DNA of 64,000 bases from Bradyrhizobium viridifuturi (GCF_001238275.1 NZ_LGTB01000034.1:1-64000), one strand, 5' to 3'. Counted from the stretch's first letter, positions 8,735 to 17,763 are shown. The notes: generated from the sequence alone by a model not told the origin. Made by a program: numbers and translations.

Positions 8735-8886
8735 GCTGTGCGAGTTTGCCCCCAATCGGGTCAGGGCCGGTCAACGGCTACGCGTTTGGGAGGACGATGT
8801 TGCGCGGCACGGCGCTGATAGCGCGCATGGGAGATCGGGCGAACACCGTGGTGGCGCAGGGCGTCGGCCGTGGCCCGGCCGTGCGG

Positions 8887-9411
8887 TCAGGTCGTGCTTT
8901 GCCCGGTCACGGCGCCGAGATTCTCGTGGAGCCGGCGCAGCAGGTCGATCAGCACCTCGCGCTCGTCCTTCTTCAGGCACGACAGCAGCCGCCGTTCGCG
9001 CTCCAGCGCCGCGACGATCACCTTGTCGTGGATGGCCCGGCCCCGCGCGGTCAGCGTGATCGAATGGGTGCGGCCGTCGTCCGGCGCGGTGCGGATCGTC
9101 AAGAGGCCGCGCTTCTGCAGCGCCGCGAGGTTGCGGCTGACCGGTCCCTTGTCGAAGCCGATCACCTGGCAGATCCGCGAGGCCGGAATCCCCGGCTCGA
9201 TCGCCAATTGCGAGATGATTCGCCACTCGGTGACGTTGACCCCGAAATTCTTCTGGTAAAATGCGGTGGCGCTGTTCGACAGCTTGTTGCCGATGAAGGT
9301 GATGAACGCCGGCACATAGCGATTGAGGTCCAGCAGCGGGCCATCAATGGCGTCTGCGGGTTCGGCCGGTCTTGGCCGGCGGGGCTTTCGGGGGAGGGGC
9401 TGGCTGCTCAT
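8887..9411 (-). CDS. MarR-family transcriptional regulator
   Basis: 174 residues: a Pro/Arg-rich N-terminus, then a complete MarR domain (FYQKNFGVNVTEWRIISQLAIEPGIPASRICQVIGFDKGPVSRNLAALQKRGLL, wing APDDGRTHSITLTARG). It is divergent from the CYP199A gene with 82 bases between the starts, so it probably regulates the P450 and binding-protein genes. The resemblance to aromatic-acid-responsive MarR proteins is general; the ligand is not visible from sequence. Confidence 0.85.
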   Translation of the reverse strand: MSSQPLPRKPRRPRPAEPADAIDGPLLDLNRYVPAFITFIGNKLSNSATAFYQKNFGVNVTEWRIISQLAIEPGIPASRICQVIGFDKGPVSRNLAALQKRGLLTIRTAPDDGRTHSITLTARGRAIHDKVIVAALERERRLLSCLKKDEREVLIDLLRRLHENLGAVTGQSTT

Positions 9412-9493
9412 TTCTCAAATCATCGCTGCGAAACTGTTCGGGAGCAAGTGACATGCGGCCCGTGTTGACAAGATCAAACCTCGGGAGGTCCCG

Positions 9494-10696
9494 ATGACTG
9501 CAACAGACTTTGCGTCCGTCCCGCATCTGGACGTCGATCCGTTCGCGCTCGACTTCTTCGCCGATCCGTTCCCCACCCATGCGCGGCTGCGCGAGGCCGG
9601 GCCGGTGGTTTATCTGGACAAGTGGAATGTCTATGGGGTGGCGCGCTACGCGGAGGTGTACGCCGTCCTGAACGATCCCGCCACGTTCTGCTCCAGCCGC
9701 GGCGTCGGCCTCAGCGACTTTTCCAAGGAAAAGCCGTGGCGGCCGCCGAGCCTGATCCTGGAGGCCGACCCGCCCGCCCACACCCGAACCCGCAACGTGC
9801 TGAGCTCGGTGCTGTCTGCGACCGTGATGAAGCAGCTTCGTGGGCGTTTTGCCGAGGCTGCGGAGGCCCGCGTCGATGCGCTGCTGGAGAAGCGCCGGTT
9901 CGACGCGATCGCGGACCTCGCGGAAGCCTATCCGCTGTCGATCTTCCCGGATGCGCTTGGCCTGAAGCCGGAGGGCCGCGAGCATCTGCTGCCCTACGCC
10001 AGCCTGGTGTTCAACGCCTTCGGTCCGCCGAACCAGCTCCGCGAGGAGGCGATCCAGCGTTCCGCACCGCATCAGGCCTATGTCGCCGAGCAGTGCCAGC
10101 GCGACAATCTCACCCCGGGCGGCATCGGCGCCTGCATCCATGCCCACGTCGATAGCGGCGCGATTACCGCGACCGAGGCGCCGCTGCTGGTGCGCTCGCT
10201 GCTCTCGGCCGGCCTCGACACCACCGTCAACGGCATCGGCGCCGCCGTTTATTGTCTGGCGCGCTTTCCCGACCAGTTCGAGAAGCTGCGCAACGATCCA
10301 ACGCTGGCGCGCAATGCGTTCGAGGAAGCGGTGCGGTTCGAAAGTCCGGTCCAGACCTTCTTCCGCACCACCACCCGGGATATCGAGCTCAGCGGCGTCA
10401 ATATCCCGGAGGGCGAGAAGGTGCTGATGTTCCTCGCCGCGGCCAACCGTGATCCGCGCCGTTGGGAAGAGCCCGACAGCTACAACATCACGCGCCGCAC
10501 CTCGGGCCATGTCGGTTACGGCTCGGGCATCCACATGTGCGTCGGCCAGCTGGTCGCGCGCCTCGAAGGCGAGGTGATGATGGCGGCATTGGCGCGCCGT
10601 GTTGCCAGGATCGAAATCACGGGCGAGCCGAAGCGGCTGTTCAACAACACGCTGCGCGGGCTCGAGAGCCTGCCGGTCGAAATCACGCCGGCCTGA
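9494..10696 (+). CDS. Cytochrome P450 of the CYP199A family (para-substituted benzoate O-demethylase/hydroxylase)
   Basis: 400 residues. The sequence closely resembles what I recall of CYP199A2/A4 from Rhodopseudomonas palustris, soluble P450s that oxidatively demethylate 4-methoxybenzoate and oxidise other para-substituted benzoates. Shared blocks include VVYLDKWNVYGVARYAEV, STFCSSRGVGLSDF-type, LILEADPPAHTR and NGIGAAVYCLARFP. The I-helix has AGLDTTVNG (the acid-Thr pair), ExxR is in EEAVRFE, and the haem Cys lies in GYGSGIHMCVGQ. In R. palustris the ferredoxin partner gene is adjacent; no ferredoxin or reductase gene is present here. ATG 9494 follows GGGAGGTCCC. Confidence 0.9.
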   Translation: MTATDFASVPHLDVDPFALDFFADPFPTHARLREAGPVVYLDKWNVYGVARYAEVYAVLNDPATFCSSRGVGLSDFSKEKPWRPPSLILEADPPAHTRTRNVLSSVLSATVMKQLRGRFAEAAEARVDALLEKRRFDAIADLAEAYPLSIFPDALGLKPEGREHLLPYASLVFNAFGPPNQLREEAIQRSAPHQAYVAEQCQRDNLTPGGIGACIHAHVDSGAITATEAPLLVRSLLSAGLDTTVNGIGAAVYCLARFPDQFEKLRNDPTLARNAFEEAVRFESPVQTFFRTTTRDIELSGVNIPEGEKVLMFLAAANRDPRRWEEPDSYNITRRTSGHVGYGSGIHMCVGQLVARLEGEVMMAALARRVARIEITGEPKRLFNNTLRGLESLPVEITPA

Positions 10697-10731
10697 CGCC
10701 GGCTGCAGAACAACGCAAGGGAGGGGATGCG

Positions 10732-11958
10732 ATGAGGGACTTTGGGGCCGGACGATTTGGGATTGGACTTGCGCTGGCATTGGCCTGTGCCGCGGGCAGC
10801 GCACGCGCGGAGATATCAGACAATGTCGTGCGGGTCGGCGTGCTGAACGACATTTCCGGCATCTTCCAGGACACCAACGGCATGGGCTCGGTGGAAGCCG
10901 CGCGGATGGCGGCGGAGGATTTCAACGGTGGCGGCAAGGGCATCAAGGTCGAGATCGTCTATGCCGACCACCAGAACAAGGCCGACGTGGGGTCTGCGAT
11001 CGCGCGCAAATGGCTCGACGTCGAGGGCGTCGATGCCATCGTCGACGTGCCGAATTCGGCCGTCGGTCTCGCCATCAACACCATCCTGCGCGACAGCAGG
11101 ATGACGTTCCTGGCCTCGTCGACCGCAAGCTCTGACCTCACCGGCAAGGCCTGCTCGCCGAACACCATTCAATGGGTCAACGACACCTGGGCGACCGGCA
11201 ACACCACCGCAGCCGCGATGATGCAGCGTGGCGGCAAGGATTGGTATTTCGTCACGGTCGACTATGCGCTGGGCAAGGGCATCGAAGCCGAGGCGACGAA
11301 CTACATTGAGAAGCATGGCGGCAAGGTGCTGGGATCGAGCAAGCATCCGCTCGGCACCTCGGACTTCGCGTCCTTCCTGCTACAGGCGCAGAGTTCGAAA
11401 GCCAAGGTGATCGGCCTCGCCAATGCCGGCGGCGACACCATCAACGCGGTGAAGCAGGCGGCCGAGTTCGGCATCCAGCAGGGCGGCCAGACCATGGTGG
11501 CGTTCCTGCTGTTCGTGAACGACGTCCACGGCATGGGCCTGAAGGTCGCGCAGGGCCTGCAACTGCTGGAAGCCTTCTACTGGGACATGAACGACGACAC
11601 CCGCGCATTCGCAAAACGCTTCGCCGCGCGGCCCGGCATGAACGGCAAGATGCCGAGCGGCAACCAGGCCGGTGTTTATGCCTCCACGCTCGCCTATCTC
11701 AACGCGGTCGCGGCCACCGGCAGCGACGACGCCAAGGTCGTGGTGCCGCAGCTGAAGACCTTCAAGGGCAAGGACAAGCTGTTCGGCGACACCACGATCC
11801 GCCAGGACGGCCGCGTCATCCACCCGATGTATCTGTTCGAGGTGAAGAAGCCGGAGGAGTCGAAATACCCCTACGATTACTACAGACTGATCGCGACCAT
11901 CCCGGCCGAGCAGGCATTCCGCCCGCTGGCCGATGGCGGGTGCTCGCTGGTGAAGTGA
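10732..11958 (+). CDS. Periplasmic Leu/Ile/Val-type solute-binding protein, probable aromatic-acid binder
   Basis: 408 residues with a Sec signal peptide (about 25 residues, cut after ARA) and a type I periplasmic fold (Peripla_BP_6): VRVGVLNDISGIFQDTNG, DVPNSAVGLAINTIL, FLASSTASSDLTG, WYFVTVDYALGKG. This subgroup includes binding proteins for p-coumarate and benzoate derivatives in Rhodopseudomonas; assignment to an aromatic acid rests on position 35 bases after CYP199A. The start follows GGGAGGGG. No permease or ATPase gene is next to it, so it either docks with a distant Liv transporter or acts with the one at 23-26.5 kb. It ends before a palindromic repeat. Confidence 0.85.
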   Translation: MRDFGAGRFGIGLALALACAAGSARAEISDNVVRVGVLNDISGIFQDTNGMGSVEAARMAAEDFNGGGKGIKVEIVYADHQNKADVGSAIARKWLDVEGVDAIVDVPNSAVGLAINTILRDSRMTFLASSTASSDLTGKACSPNTIQWVNDTWATGNTTAAAMMQRGGKDWYFVTVDYALGKGIEAEATNYIEKHGGKVLGSSKHPLGTSDFASFLLQAQSSKAKVIGLANAGGDTINAVKQAAEFGIQQGGQTMVAFLLFVNDVHGMGLKVAQGLQLLEAFYWDMNDDTRAFAKRFAARPGMNGKMPSGNQAGVYASTLAYLNAVAATGSDDAKVVVPQLKTFKGKDKLFGDTTIRQDGRVIHPMYLFEVKKPEESKYPYDYYRLIATIPAEQAFRPLADGGCSLVK

Positions 11959-11981
11959 GCTCTTCGCCGCGAGCCTCGCTT

Positions 11982-12124
11982 GGCTCCCTTTCCCCTTGTG
12001 GGAGAGGGCTGGGGTGAGGGGTATCTCTCCACACGGCATACCGGGCGGAGAAACCGCAACCCCTCACCCGGATCGCATTGCGCTGGGCTCCATGCGTTCC
12101 GGCCTCTCCCGCAAGGGGAGAGGC
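11982..12124. repeat. Paired CCCTCTCC palindromic intergenic repeat
   Basis: The arms CCCCTTGTGGGAGAGG and CCTCTCCCGCAAGGGGAGAGG flank a central spacer between the convergent binding-protein and cysteine-hydrolase genes. It is the same family as 8469-8640 and 22985-23113. Confidence 0.7.
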
Positions 12125-12157
12125 GAACCGAATGTGTGGCGGGCTGTTCGCGACCAA

Positions 12158-12817
12158 CTACGCAGCCTTTGCCGCTCCATCGCCGGTTTTCACCCGCCCC
12201 AGCATCTCGCCCGCCGTCATCACATGCGCCGTGGAGAACGCCAGGATCGTCAGCGTGGCGCGATGCACCTCTTCGGCGGACATCGCACCCTGGCCGACAT
12301 CGGGATAGTCGAACGTGCCCGTCGCGTCCGAAAGGAAGACAACCTTGTAATTGTGGAACATGGCGTCACGCGCGGTGGCGTGGCAGCAGTTCTCGGTCGT
12401 GGTGCCCGAGATGATCACCGTCGTGATGCCCCATTCGCGCAGGATCAGGTCGAGGTCGGTGGCGAAGAATGCACTGTAGCGGTGCTTCTTGATGACGTGC
12501 TCGCCTGGCGCAGGTGCGAGATCATTGAAGATCTCGACGCCGGTGGTGCCGTCGACCAGCGATGACCGGTCGGCGATCGGCCCATAGAGATCGTCATACA
12601 GCCCCATGTCGCTGCCGTCGCGGCGATGCACATGCGCGGTGTAGACGACGCGGATGCCCTTGTCGCGGCAGGCCTTCAGGGTCTGCGCCAGCCTGGGCAC
12701 CATCGCGGCGGCTTGCGCGGAACGCAGCTTGGCGCCCTCGGCCACGAAATCGTTCTGCATGTCGACAACGATCATGACGGTCTTGCTGGGATCGATGACG
12801 TCGCATTGATAGCCCAT
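12158..12817 (-). CDS. Isochorismatase-family cysteine hydrolase
   Basis: 219 residues. The family triad is visible: Asp in MIVVDMQNDF (near residue 20), Lys in VIKKHRYSAFF and Cys in SGTTTENCCHATARDA. Members hydrolyse amides, ureides or isochorismate. The TTTENCC block and acidic insertions are closest in style to ureidoacrylate/biuret/N-carbamoyl amidohydrolases, but I cannot fix the substrate. ATG 12817 is preceded by GGAGAGGAGACACC. The gene is divergent from an AraC regulator across about 150 bases, which probably controls it. A nitrogen-releasing amidohydrolase would fit the ureide genes at 1-5.7 kb. Confidence 0.85.
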   Translation of the reverse strand: MGYQCDVIDPSKTVMIVVDMQNDFVAEGAKLRSAQAAAMVPRLAQTLKACRDKGIRVVYTAHVHRRDGSDMGLYDDLYGPIADRSSLVDGTTGVEIFNDLAPAPGEHVIKKHRYSAFFATDLDLILREWGITTVIISGTTTENCCHATARDAMFHNYKVVFLSDATGTFDYPDVGQGAMSAEEVHRATLTILAFSTAHVMTAGEMLGRVKTGDGAAKAA

Positions 12818-12966
12818 GTGGTGTCTCCTCTCCGGGTGGGAGGGATTTTCTACGCGGGTTCTGCGGACGTTCTTGGCTGTGCGGGCCAATCGCTGGACTC
12901 TGCTTGCCAGAACCGGGGACGGGACGCAGAATATCCCGCTGCCGGGTTGGGCAGGAGCAAGGTCCG

Positions 12967-13917
12967 ATGCAGACCCCAGATCACGCAGTTGTCGCGCAGA
13001 CGCTCGTCGCGCCGGGTGACAGTTTCGACCGCTGGCACCACGTCACCTGCCGCGAATTCTCGCTGACCGAATGCCGCCGCGTCTCCGACGAGGCGTTCCA
13101 GGCGTCGATCTCGATCCGCCATTTCGGTCCGCTCGCAATCAACGACATCTGGTCGTCGACACCGGCCGCCGACCGCATCCGGGTGACGCGCAGCGCGAGC
13201 GACGTCCGCAGGGATCCGCGCGACTATTTCATGCTGTGGCTCACGCTGCGGGGCGAGGTCAGCTTTGCGCAGGACGGCCGCGAGGTGCGGATGCGCCGCG
13301 GCGATCTCATGCTGCATGACCAGGCGCAGCCGTTCACGCTTGAATTCGCCCCGAGCGCACGGTCGATCATGGTGTCGATCCCGCGGCCGCTGCTGCTCGC
13401 GCGCCTGCCGGATGCGCAACGCCTGACGGCGCGGCGGGTCGGCAACGCGTCGAAAGTCGGCGCGCTGGCGGGCTCGCTGATCCGCCGGCTGACGCGTCTC
13501 GACGACGAAGCCGGGCCTTCTGCGATACGGCTCGGCGCCGCGGCGCTCGATATCTTCGCGACGACGCTTCAGACCGAGCTGACGGACGATGTGTCGCGAC
13601 ACGGCGATGAACGGCTGGCGCGGGTCAAGGCCCATATCCTCGCCAATCTCGACGACCCCGAGCTTGATCTCGATGCGATCGCCACGGCGCAGAACATGGC
13701 GCCGCGCACGCTCAATCGCCTGTTCGCGCGCGAAGGCACGACGCCGATCCGCTGGCTCTGGCAGCAGCGGCTCGCCGGCGCCTACCAAGCGCTGGCCGAG
13801 CGACGCTTCGCCCATGTCACCGATGTCGCCCTCAGCTTCGGCTTCAGCGACGTCTCGCATTTCAGCCGCGCTTTCAAGGCCGCGTTCGGCCGCTCGCCGC
13901 ATCAGGTGATGGGCTGA
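12967..13917 (+). CDS. AraC-family transcriptional regulator (AraC_binding_2 type)
   Basis: 316 residues. The N-terminal cupin-like domain of the FeaR/NphR sort (RHFGPLAINDIWSSTPAADRIRVTRS, YFMLWLTLRGEVSFAQDGREVRMRRGDLMLHD) is followed by two C-terminal helix-turn-helix motifs (LDAIATAQNMAPRTLNRLF and FAHVTDVALSFGFSDVSHFSRAFKAAFGRSP). Regulators of this architecture commonly control aromatic amine or aromatic acid catabolism. It is divergent from the cysteine hydrolase gene. The effector is unknown. Confidence 0.88.
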   Translation: MQTPDHAVVAQTLVAPGDSFDRWHHVTCREFSLTECRRVSDEAFQASISIRHFGPLAINDIWSSTPAADRIRVTRSASDVRRDPRDYFMLWLTLRGEVSFAQDGREVRMRRGDLMLHDQAQPFTLEFAPSARSIMVSIPRPLLLARLPDAQRLTARRVGNASKVGALAGSLIRRLTRLDDEAGPSAIRLGAAALDIFATTLQTELTDDVSRHGDERLARVKAHILANLDDPELDLDAIATAQNMAPRTLNRLFAREGTTPIRWLWQQRLAGAYQALAERRFAHVTDVALSFGFSDVSHFSRAFKAAFGRSPHQVMG

Positions 13918-13988
13918 CGCCGTATCCAAGAGCGGCTGCGACCCCGGCTGTGGCCGCAGCCCCGCTCCAGCGCGCTTCTTGAACAGTA

Positions 13989-14441
13989 TTATTTCGGCGG
14001 AGGCGCCTTGGGGAAGGCCGACAGCATCCGGATCTTCCAGTTGCCGCCCTGGTTGCTGTACGCGGCGGTCCAGCGGCCAACAACATCAAGAGGCTCGCCG
14101 GTCTGCTTCTTGCCGGTGATGTGGTATTCGCCGATCGCGAGAGCCGTATCGGTGCCGAGCGGCATGGCCTCGTCCACCGTTATGTCATTGTGGTTGAACC
14201 CTGCCTTGAAGAGACCATCATAGGCCTGCGCAATATCGGTGTGCGGCCCGGTTGGATTGACGATCATGCCGCCAGGCGCGTAGAGCGCGGCGATCCCGGC
14301 ACCATCCTGCTTGTTGAAGCTGTCGGCATAGGCCGCCCCGATTTTCTCGACCTGCTGCTTCAGACTTTCGTCGCCGGCGGTAGCGGCCGCAGGCATCGCG
14401 AGTAGCGCAATGAACAAATATAAGGCGGAAGACATTCGCAT
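13989..14441 (-). CDS. Secreted SnoaL/DUF4440-like protein
   Basis: 150 residues with a clear signal peptide (cut around ATAG, residue 23) and an NTF2-like fold (IGAAYADSFNKQDGAGIAALYAPGGMIVNPTGPHTD..., GRWTAAYSNQGGNWKIRMLSAFP). Such periplasmic SnoaL-like proteins are often annotated as ketosteroid-isomerase-like but usually have no demonstrated activity. The start at 14441 follows AAGGAGGG. No operon partner: the 14442-14658 gap separates it from the tannase-family gene on the same strand and shows no further gene. Confidence 0.75.
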   Translation of the reverse strand: MRMSSALYLFIALLAMPAAATAGDESLKQQVEKIGAAYADSFNKQDGAGIAALYAPGGMIVNPTGPHTDIAQAYDGLFKAGFNHNDITVDEAMPLGTDTALAIGEYHITGKKQTGEPLDVVGRWTAAYSNQGGNWKIRMLSAFPKAPPPK

Positions 14442-14658
14442 TGCATTCCCTCCTTAAGATCATTGTTGAATATCCGTCTCGGTCAGCCGGGACCGTGATG
14501 GTGTAGCACACCGACATTCGATGAGAGCTGCCGGCTGGCCGCGATACGGCGATGCCGCTGACTAAGAGGGGGTAGCCCCGCTGGCGGAGCTGCCCACAAT
14601 CGCCGCTGCGCTCGATCGCCACAAGACGAGACGGTCCGAAGGTGTGACGCAACTCATC

Positions 14659-16326
14659 TCACGGCGCGCAAGTGAAACTCGCCGCCGCGGTGACCGGGCC
14701 TGCCTTGTAATGCGGCCAGTTCGGCCAGCGGCATAGCGGCAGCGCGCGGAGCGTGTTGAAGGCCGGGGCCTCGGTCTTCTGCTCGCGCACCTCGAGATCG
14801 CCGGGCGCCTTGCCGTTCTCGACCCAGTCGACCAGCACGGCCAGCATGTCGACATTGGCGGGTGCGCCGGAGCCGACATGGTCGACGCCGGGTGCGGTGT
14901 AGAGCCTGGCGAACTCGGCGACCTTGTCCTTGCCGAGCGTCTTCTCGACATTCTCGAAGTAGCGGATGCCGGCATAGGGGCTTTGCGCGTAGTCGGACAT
15001 GTGCTCGAGCATCACGAGCTTGCCGCCGCGGGCGTGGAAGCGGCTGAGGTCCGGATCGGTGGAATCCATCAGGGCGGAGACTTCCAGCAGGCGCGCCTTG
15101 TGGTCCTCGGGCCTGTAGGTCGTGACGTCGAGCTTCGGATCGCGCGCGAAGACATATTGAATGCCGCCGGCACCGTAGATCCAGGCGATGCCGTTGGTCG
15201 GGGCCGGCGGCTGCGCGGGAGCAGTCGTGCCGAGCCACCAGGCCTTCCAGCCACCGGTCGGGCCGAACGCCGGCGTATCCTCACCCGACACGCCCCAGCC
15301 CGGATAGTCGTCGAGGCCGTTGGCGAGCGGGAACGGGAATTTGTATGGCGCGTGCAACGTGTCGATGGCGGCAATCTGCTTGTCGGTCAGGCAATCGTCG
15401 CCGCTCTGCCCCGCGGCGCATGCCAGCGTGGCCGGCTTGAACGTCGCCTTGCAGCCGACCGGGTCCTGCACCAGCGCATCGTCGGAGCCGTCCTGGATGT
15501 CGCAGGCCTTGAGCACGGCCTGAGCGACGAGCTTGACCTGCGCGGGCCTGATCCAGCCGTCGCCCATCGTCACGAGGCCGGAGCGGGTGCCGGCATGCTG
15601 CAGCCCGACCCAGTTGATCACGGGCACGCGCGCGAAGATACCGTCGAAATCGTCGGGGTAACGCTGCGCCATGGTCAGCGCCTCGCGGCCGCCTTCGGAT
15701 GATCCCGTGAAATACATCTTCGCCGGCGGCTTGCCGTAGGCGCGGACCGTCAGCGCCCGCGCGGCGTCGCGCACCTTCTTGTAGGCCTTGTGCGAAAAGT
15801 TCTCGAACGCCTCGTCGTTGAGCGCGAACAGCTGCGGCGGCTCGCCGGGCTTCGACTCGTGGCCGGAGTCGGTACCGTAGGTGACAAAGCCGAGCGCCAG
15901 CGGCGAGGCCTTGTCGAACGGATAGGCCGGCGGCAGGCCGAGGCCCGATATCAGCACGCCGTTGAAGCCGCCGCCGCCATACTGCAGCGAGCGGCCGTTC
16001 CACTCGACGGGCAGGTTCACTTCGAACTTGATCGGTGGCGCCTTGGGATCGACGGGATCAATATGCCCGAGCACCTTGCAGAAGGCCGGATTGGCCGGAA
16101 TGACGCGGCCGGAAGGCGTCGGCGCCTTGTCGGAGACCGAGAGCTGTGTCGGCGCCTGCAGCGTGGCGGCGTCGATCCTGACGGCGCCATCGGCTGGTCC
16201 GGCAAGGCCGTTGCAGGTTGCTGCGGGATCGCCGGTCATCTGCGACGTGACCGCCTGTGCCGATACAGATGACGTCAGCGCGACGAGTGAGCCTGCAAGC
16301 GCCAGGGTGCGCGCATCGATCCGCAT
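14659..16326 (-). CDS. Tannase/feruloyl esterase-family alpha/beta hydrolase lacking the conserved cysteine pair
   Basis: 555 residues with a Sec signal peptide (about 24 residues), so periplasmic or secreted. It has the tannase-family (PF07519) architecture: GGGGFNGVLI oxyanion region, TYGTDSGH, nucleophile elbow FTGSSEGGREALTMAQRYPDDFDG, acid in STDPDLSRF and His in APGVDHVGSG. Known tannases and fungal feruloyl esterases carry a CS-D-HC motif in which the Cys before the catalytic Ser and the Cys after the catalytic His form a disulphide. Here both positions are substituted (Ser and Val), so the loss is paired. The predicted substrate class is aromatic esters, feeding ferulate-like acids to the neighbouring fcs and CYP199A. 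ATG 16326 follows GGGAGGAAAC. Confidence 0.82.
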   Translation of the reverse strand: MRIDARTLALAGSLVALTSSVSAQAVTSQMTGDPAATCNGLAGPADGAVRIDAATLQAPTQLSVSDKAPTPSGRVIPANPAFCKVLGHIDPVDPKAPPIKFEVNLPVEWNGRSLQYGGGGFNGVLISGLGLPPAYPFDKASPLALGFVTYGTDSGHESKPGEPPQLFALNDEAFENFSHKAYKKVRDAARALTVRAYGKPPAKMYFTGSSEGGREALTMAQRYPDDFDGIFARVPVINWVGLQHAGTRSGLVTMGDGWIRPAQVKLVAQAVLKACDIQDGSDDALVQDPVGCKATFKPATLACAAGQSGDDCLTDKQIAAIDTLHAPYKFPFPLANGLDDYPGWGVSGEDTPAFGPTGGWKAWWLGTTAPAQPPAPTNGIAWIYGAGGIQYVFARDPKLDVTTYRPEDHKARLLEVSALMDSTDPDLSRFHARGGKLVMLEHMSDYAQSPYAGIRYFENVEKTLGKDKVAEFARLYTAPGVDHVGSGAPANVDMLAVLVDWVENGKAPGDLEVREQKTEAPAFNTLRALPLCRWPNWPHYKAGPVTAAASFTCAP

Positions 16327-16438
16327 TGTTTCCTCCCGGCAAACATTGTTGCATGGCAAGTATTTCATGCGGGATGCCGGCGCGCAATGGCGGGCTCGTC
16401 TGGATGACGGGACGAAGGTTGCGCGCGCGAAAGCGCGC

Positions 16439-17713
16439 CTATTGCGCGACCTTGCTGCTGCCTTGCGTGATCAGCCGTGCGGCGCGCTGGTCGCGGGTAT
16501 GGATCCAGAGCCAGTTCATCGCCACGGCGATCCGGTGGCGCACGCCGATCAGGAAGTAGATGTGGGCGAGGCCCCAGATCCACCACGCCAGCGAGCCGCG
16601 CAGCTTGAGCCAGCCGAAATCGATCACCGCCTTCTTCTTGCCGATCTGGGCGAGGCTGCCGGCATGCTTGTAGCGGAACGGCGGCAGTGTCTTTCCGTCG
16701 AGCCGGGCCTTGATCAGGGCGGCGACGTAGCGCCCCTCCTGCTTGGCGGCCGGTGCGATGCCGGGCACCGGATTGCCGTCGGGGCCCCTGATCGTGACGG
16801 TGTCGCCGACCGCGAAGACATCGGGATGGCCCGGCACGGTCAGATCCGGCTCGACCTGCAGCCGGTGTGCGCGATCTGCCGGCGCGTTCAGCCATTCGGC
16901 GGCGCGCGAGGCGCGCACGCCGGCGGCCCAGACGATGGTGCGCGCCTCCAGCCGCTTGCCGCCGAACACCACGCCGTCGGCGGAGCATTCGGTGACCGGC
17001 TCACCCAGCATCACCTCGACGCCGATTTTCTCCAGCGACGCTTGCGCATAGGCTGAAAGGTCGTCGGGAAAGCCGGCCAGCACGCGCGGCCCGGCCTCGA
17101 TCAGCACCACGCGTGCCTTGCGCGTGTCGATGTGGCGGAAGTCCGGAGCCAACGTGTCCTTGGCGAGGTCGGCGATGGTGCCGGCCATCTCGACGCCGGT
17201 CGGCCCGGCGCCGATGATGACGAAAGTCAACAACGCCGCGCGCTTGTCCGGATCGGTCTCGCGCTCGGCGCGCTCGAACGCGACCAGGATGCGCCGTCGC
17301 AATGTGGTGGCGTCCTCCAGCGTCTTCAGGCCGGGTGCGAACGGCTCCCATTCGTCATGGCCGAAATAGGCATGGCGCGCGCCGGTCGCGAGGATCAGCG
17401 TGTCATAGGGAATGCTGCCGCCGTCGTCGAGTTGCACTTGCTTCGCCGCCGGGTCGACGCCGCAGACATTGGCGAACAGCGTCGTCACCTCGGGCCGGTC
17501 GCGCAGCAGGTAGCGGATCGGCCATGCGATCTCGCTGGTCGCAAGCGACGCGGTCGCGACCTGGTAGAGCAGCGGCTGGAACAGATGGTGGTTGCGGCGG
17601 TCGATCAGCGTGATCTCGACCGGCGCCCCCGCAAGACCGAAGGCCGCTTCCAGCCCGCCGAAGCCGGCGCCGACGATCACCACGCGATGAGGTTTGGCCG
17701 GCGCTTGCGTCAT
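16439..17713 (-). CDS. ndh: Type II NADH:quinone oxidoreductase (NDH-2)
   Basis: 424 residues. Two Rossmann dinucleotide sites: FAD at VVIVGAGFGGLEAAFGL (residues about 11-27) and NADH at FVIIGAGPTGVEMAGTIADL (about 165-185). The quinone-site-like AKQEGRYVA motif and a hydrophobic C-terminal amphipathic region (WWIWGLAHIYFLIGVRHRIAVAMNWLW) provide peripheral membrane attachment. It oxidises NADH without pumping protons, which would suit disposal of reductant from aromatic catabolism. A TGATTA-TG-TAATCA palindrome at 17750-17763 lies 36 bases upstream of its start. The gene appears monocistronic. Confidence 0.92.
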   Translation of the reverse strand: MTQAPAKPHRVVIVGAGFGGLEAAFGLAGAPVEITLIDRRNHHLFQPLLYQVATASLATSEIAWPIRYLLRDRPEVTTLFANVCGVDPAAKQVQLDDGGSIPYDTLILATGARHAYFGHDEWEPFAPGLKTLEDATTLRRRILVAFERAERETDPDKRAALLTFVIIGAGPTGVEMAGTIADLAKDTLAPDFRHIDTRKARVVLIEAGPRVLAGFPDDLSAYAQASLEKIGVEVMLGEPVTECSADGVVFGGKRLEARTIVWAAGVRASRAAEWLNAPADRAHRLQVEPDLTVPGHPDVFAVGDTVTIRGPDGNPVPGIAPAAKQEGRYVAALIKARLDGKTLPPFRYKHAGSLAQIGKKKAVIDFGWLKLRGSLAWWIWGLAHIYFLIGVRHRIAVAMNWLWIHTRDQRAARLITQGSSKVAQ

Positions 17714-17749
17714 CTGATGTCGCCCTCGGTTTCGAACGGCTTCGTCGCT

Positions 17750-17763
17750 TGATTATGTAATCA
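17750..17763. promoter_or_regulatory. Palindrome TGATTATGTAATCA upstream of ndh
   Basis: Perfect 6-bp arms around a two-base centre, placed where an operator for the NDH-2 gene would lie. No cognate regulator is identifiable. Confidence 0.35.

Noticed and set aside
8746..9468. 240-residue forward frame starting near the orphan palindrome
   Set aside because: Most of it is antisense to the MarR gene and has no recognisable domain; only its first codons could be a relic.
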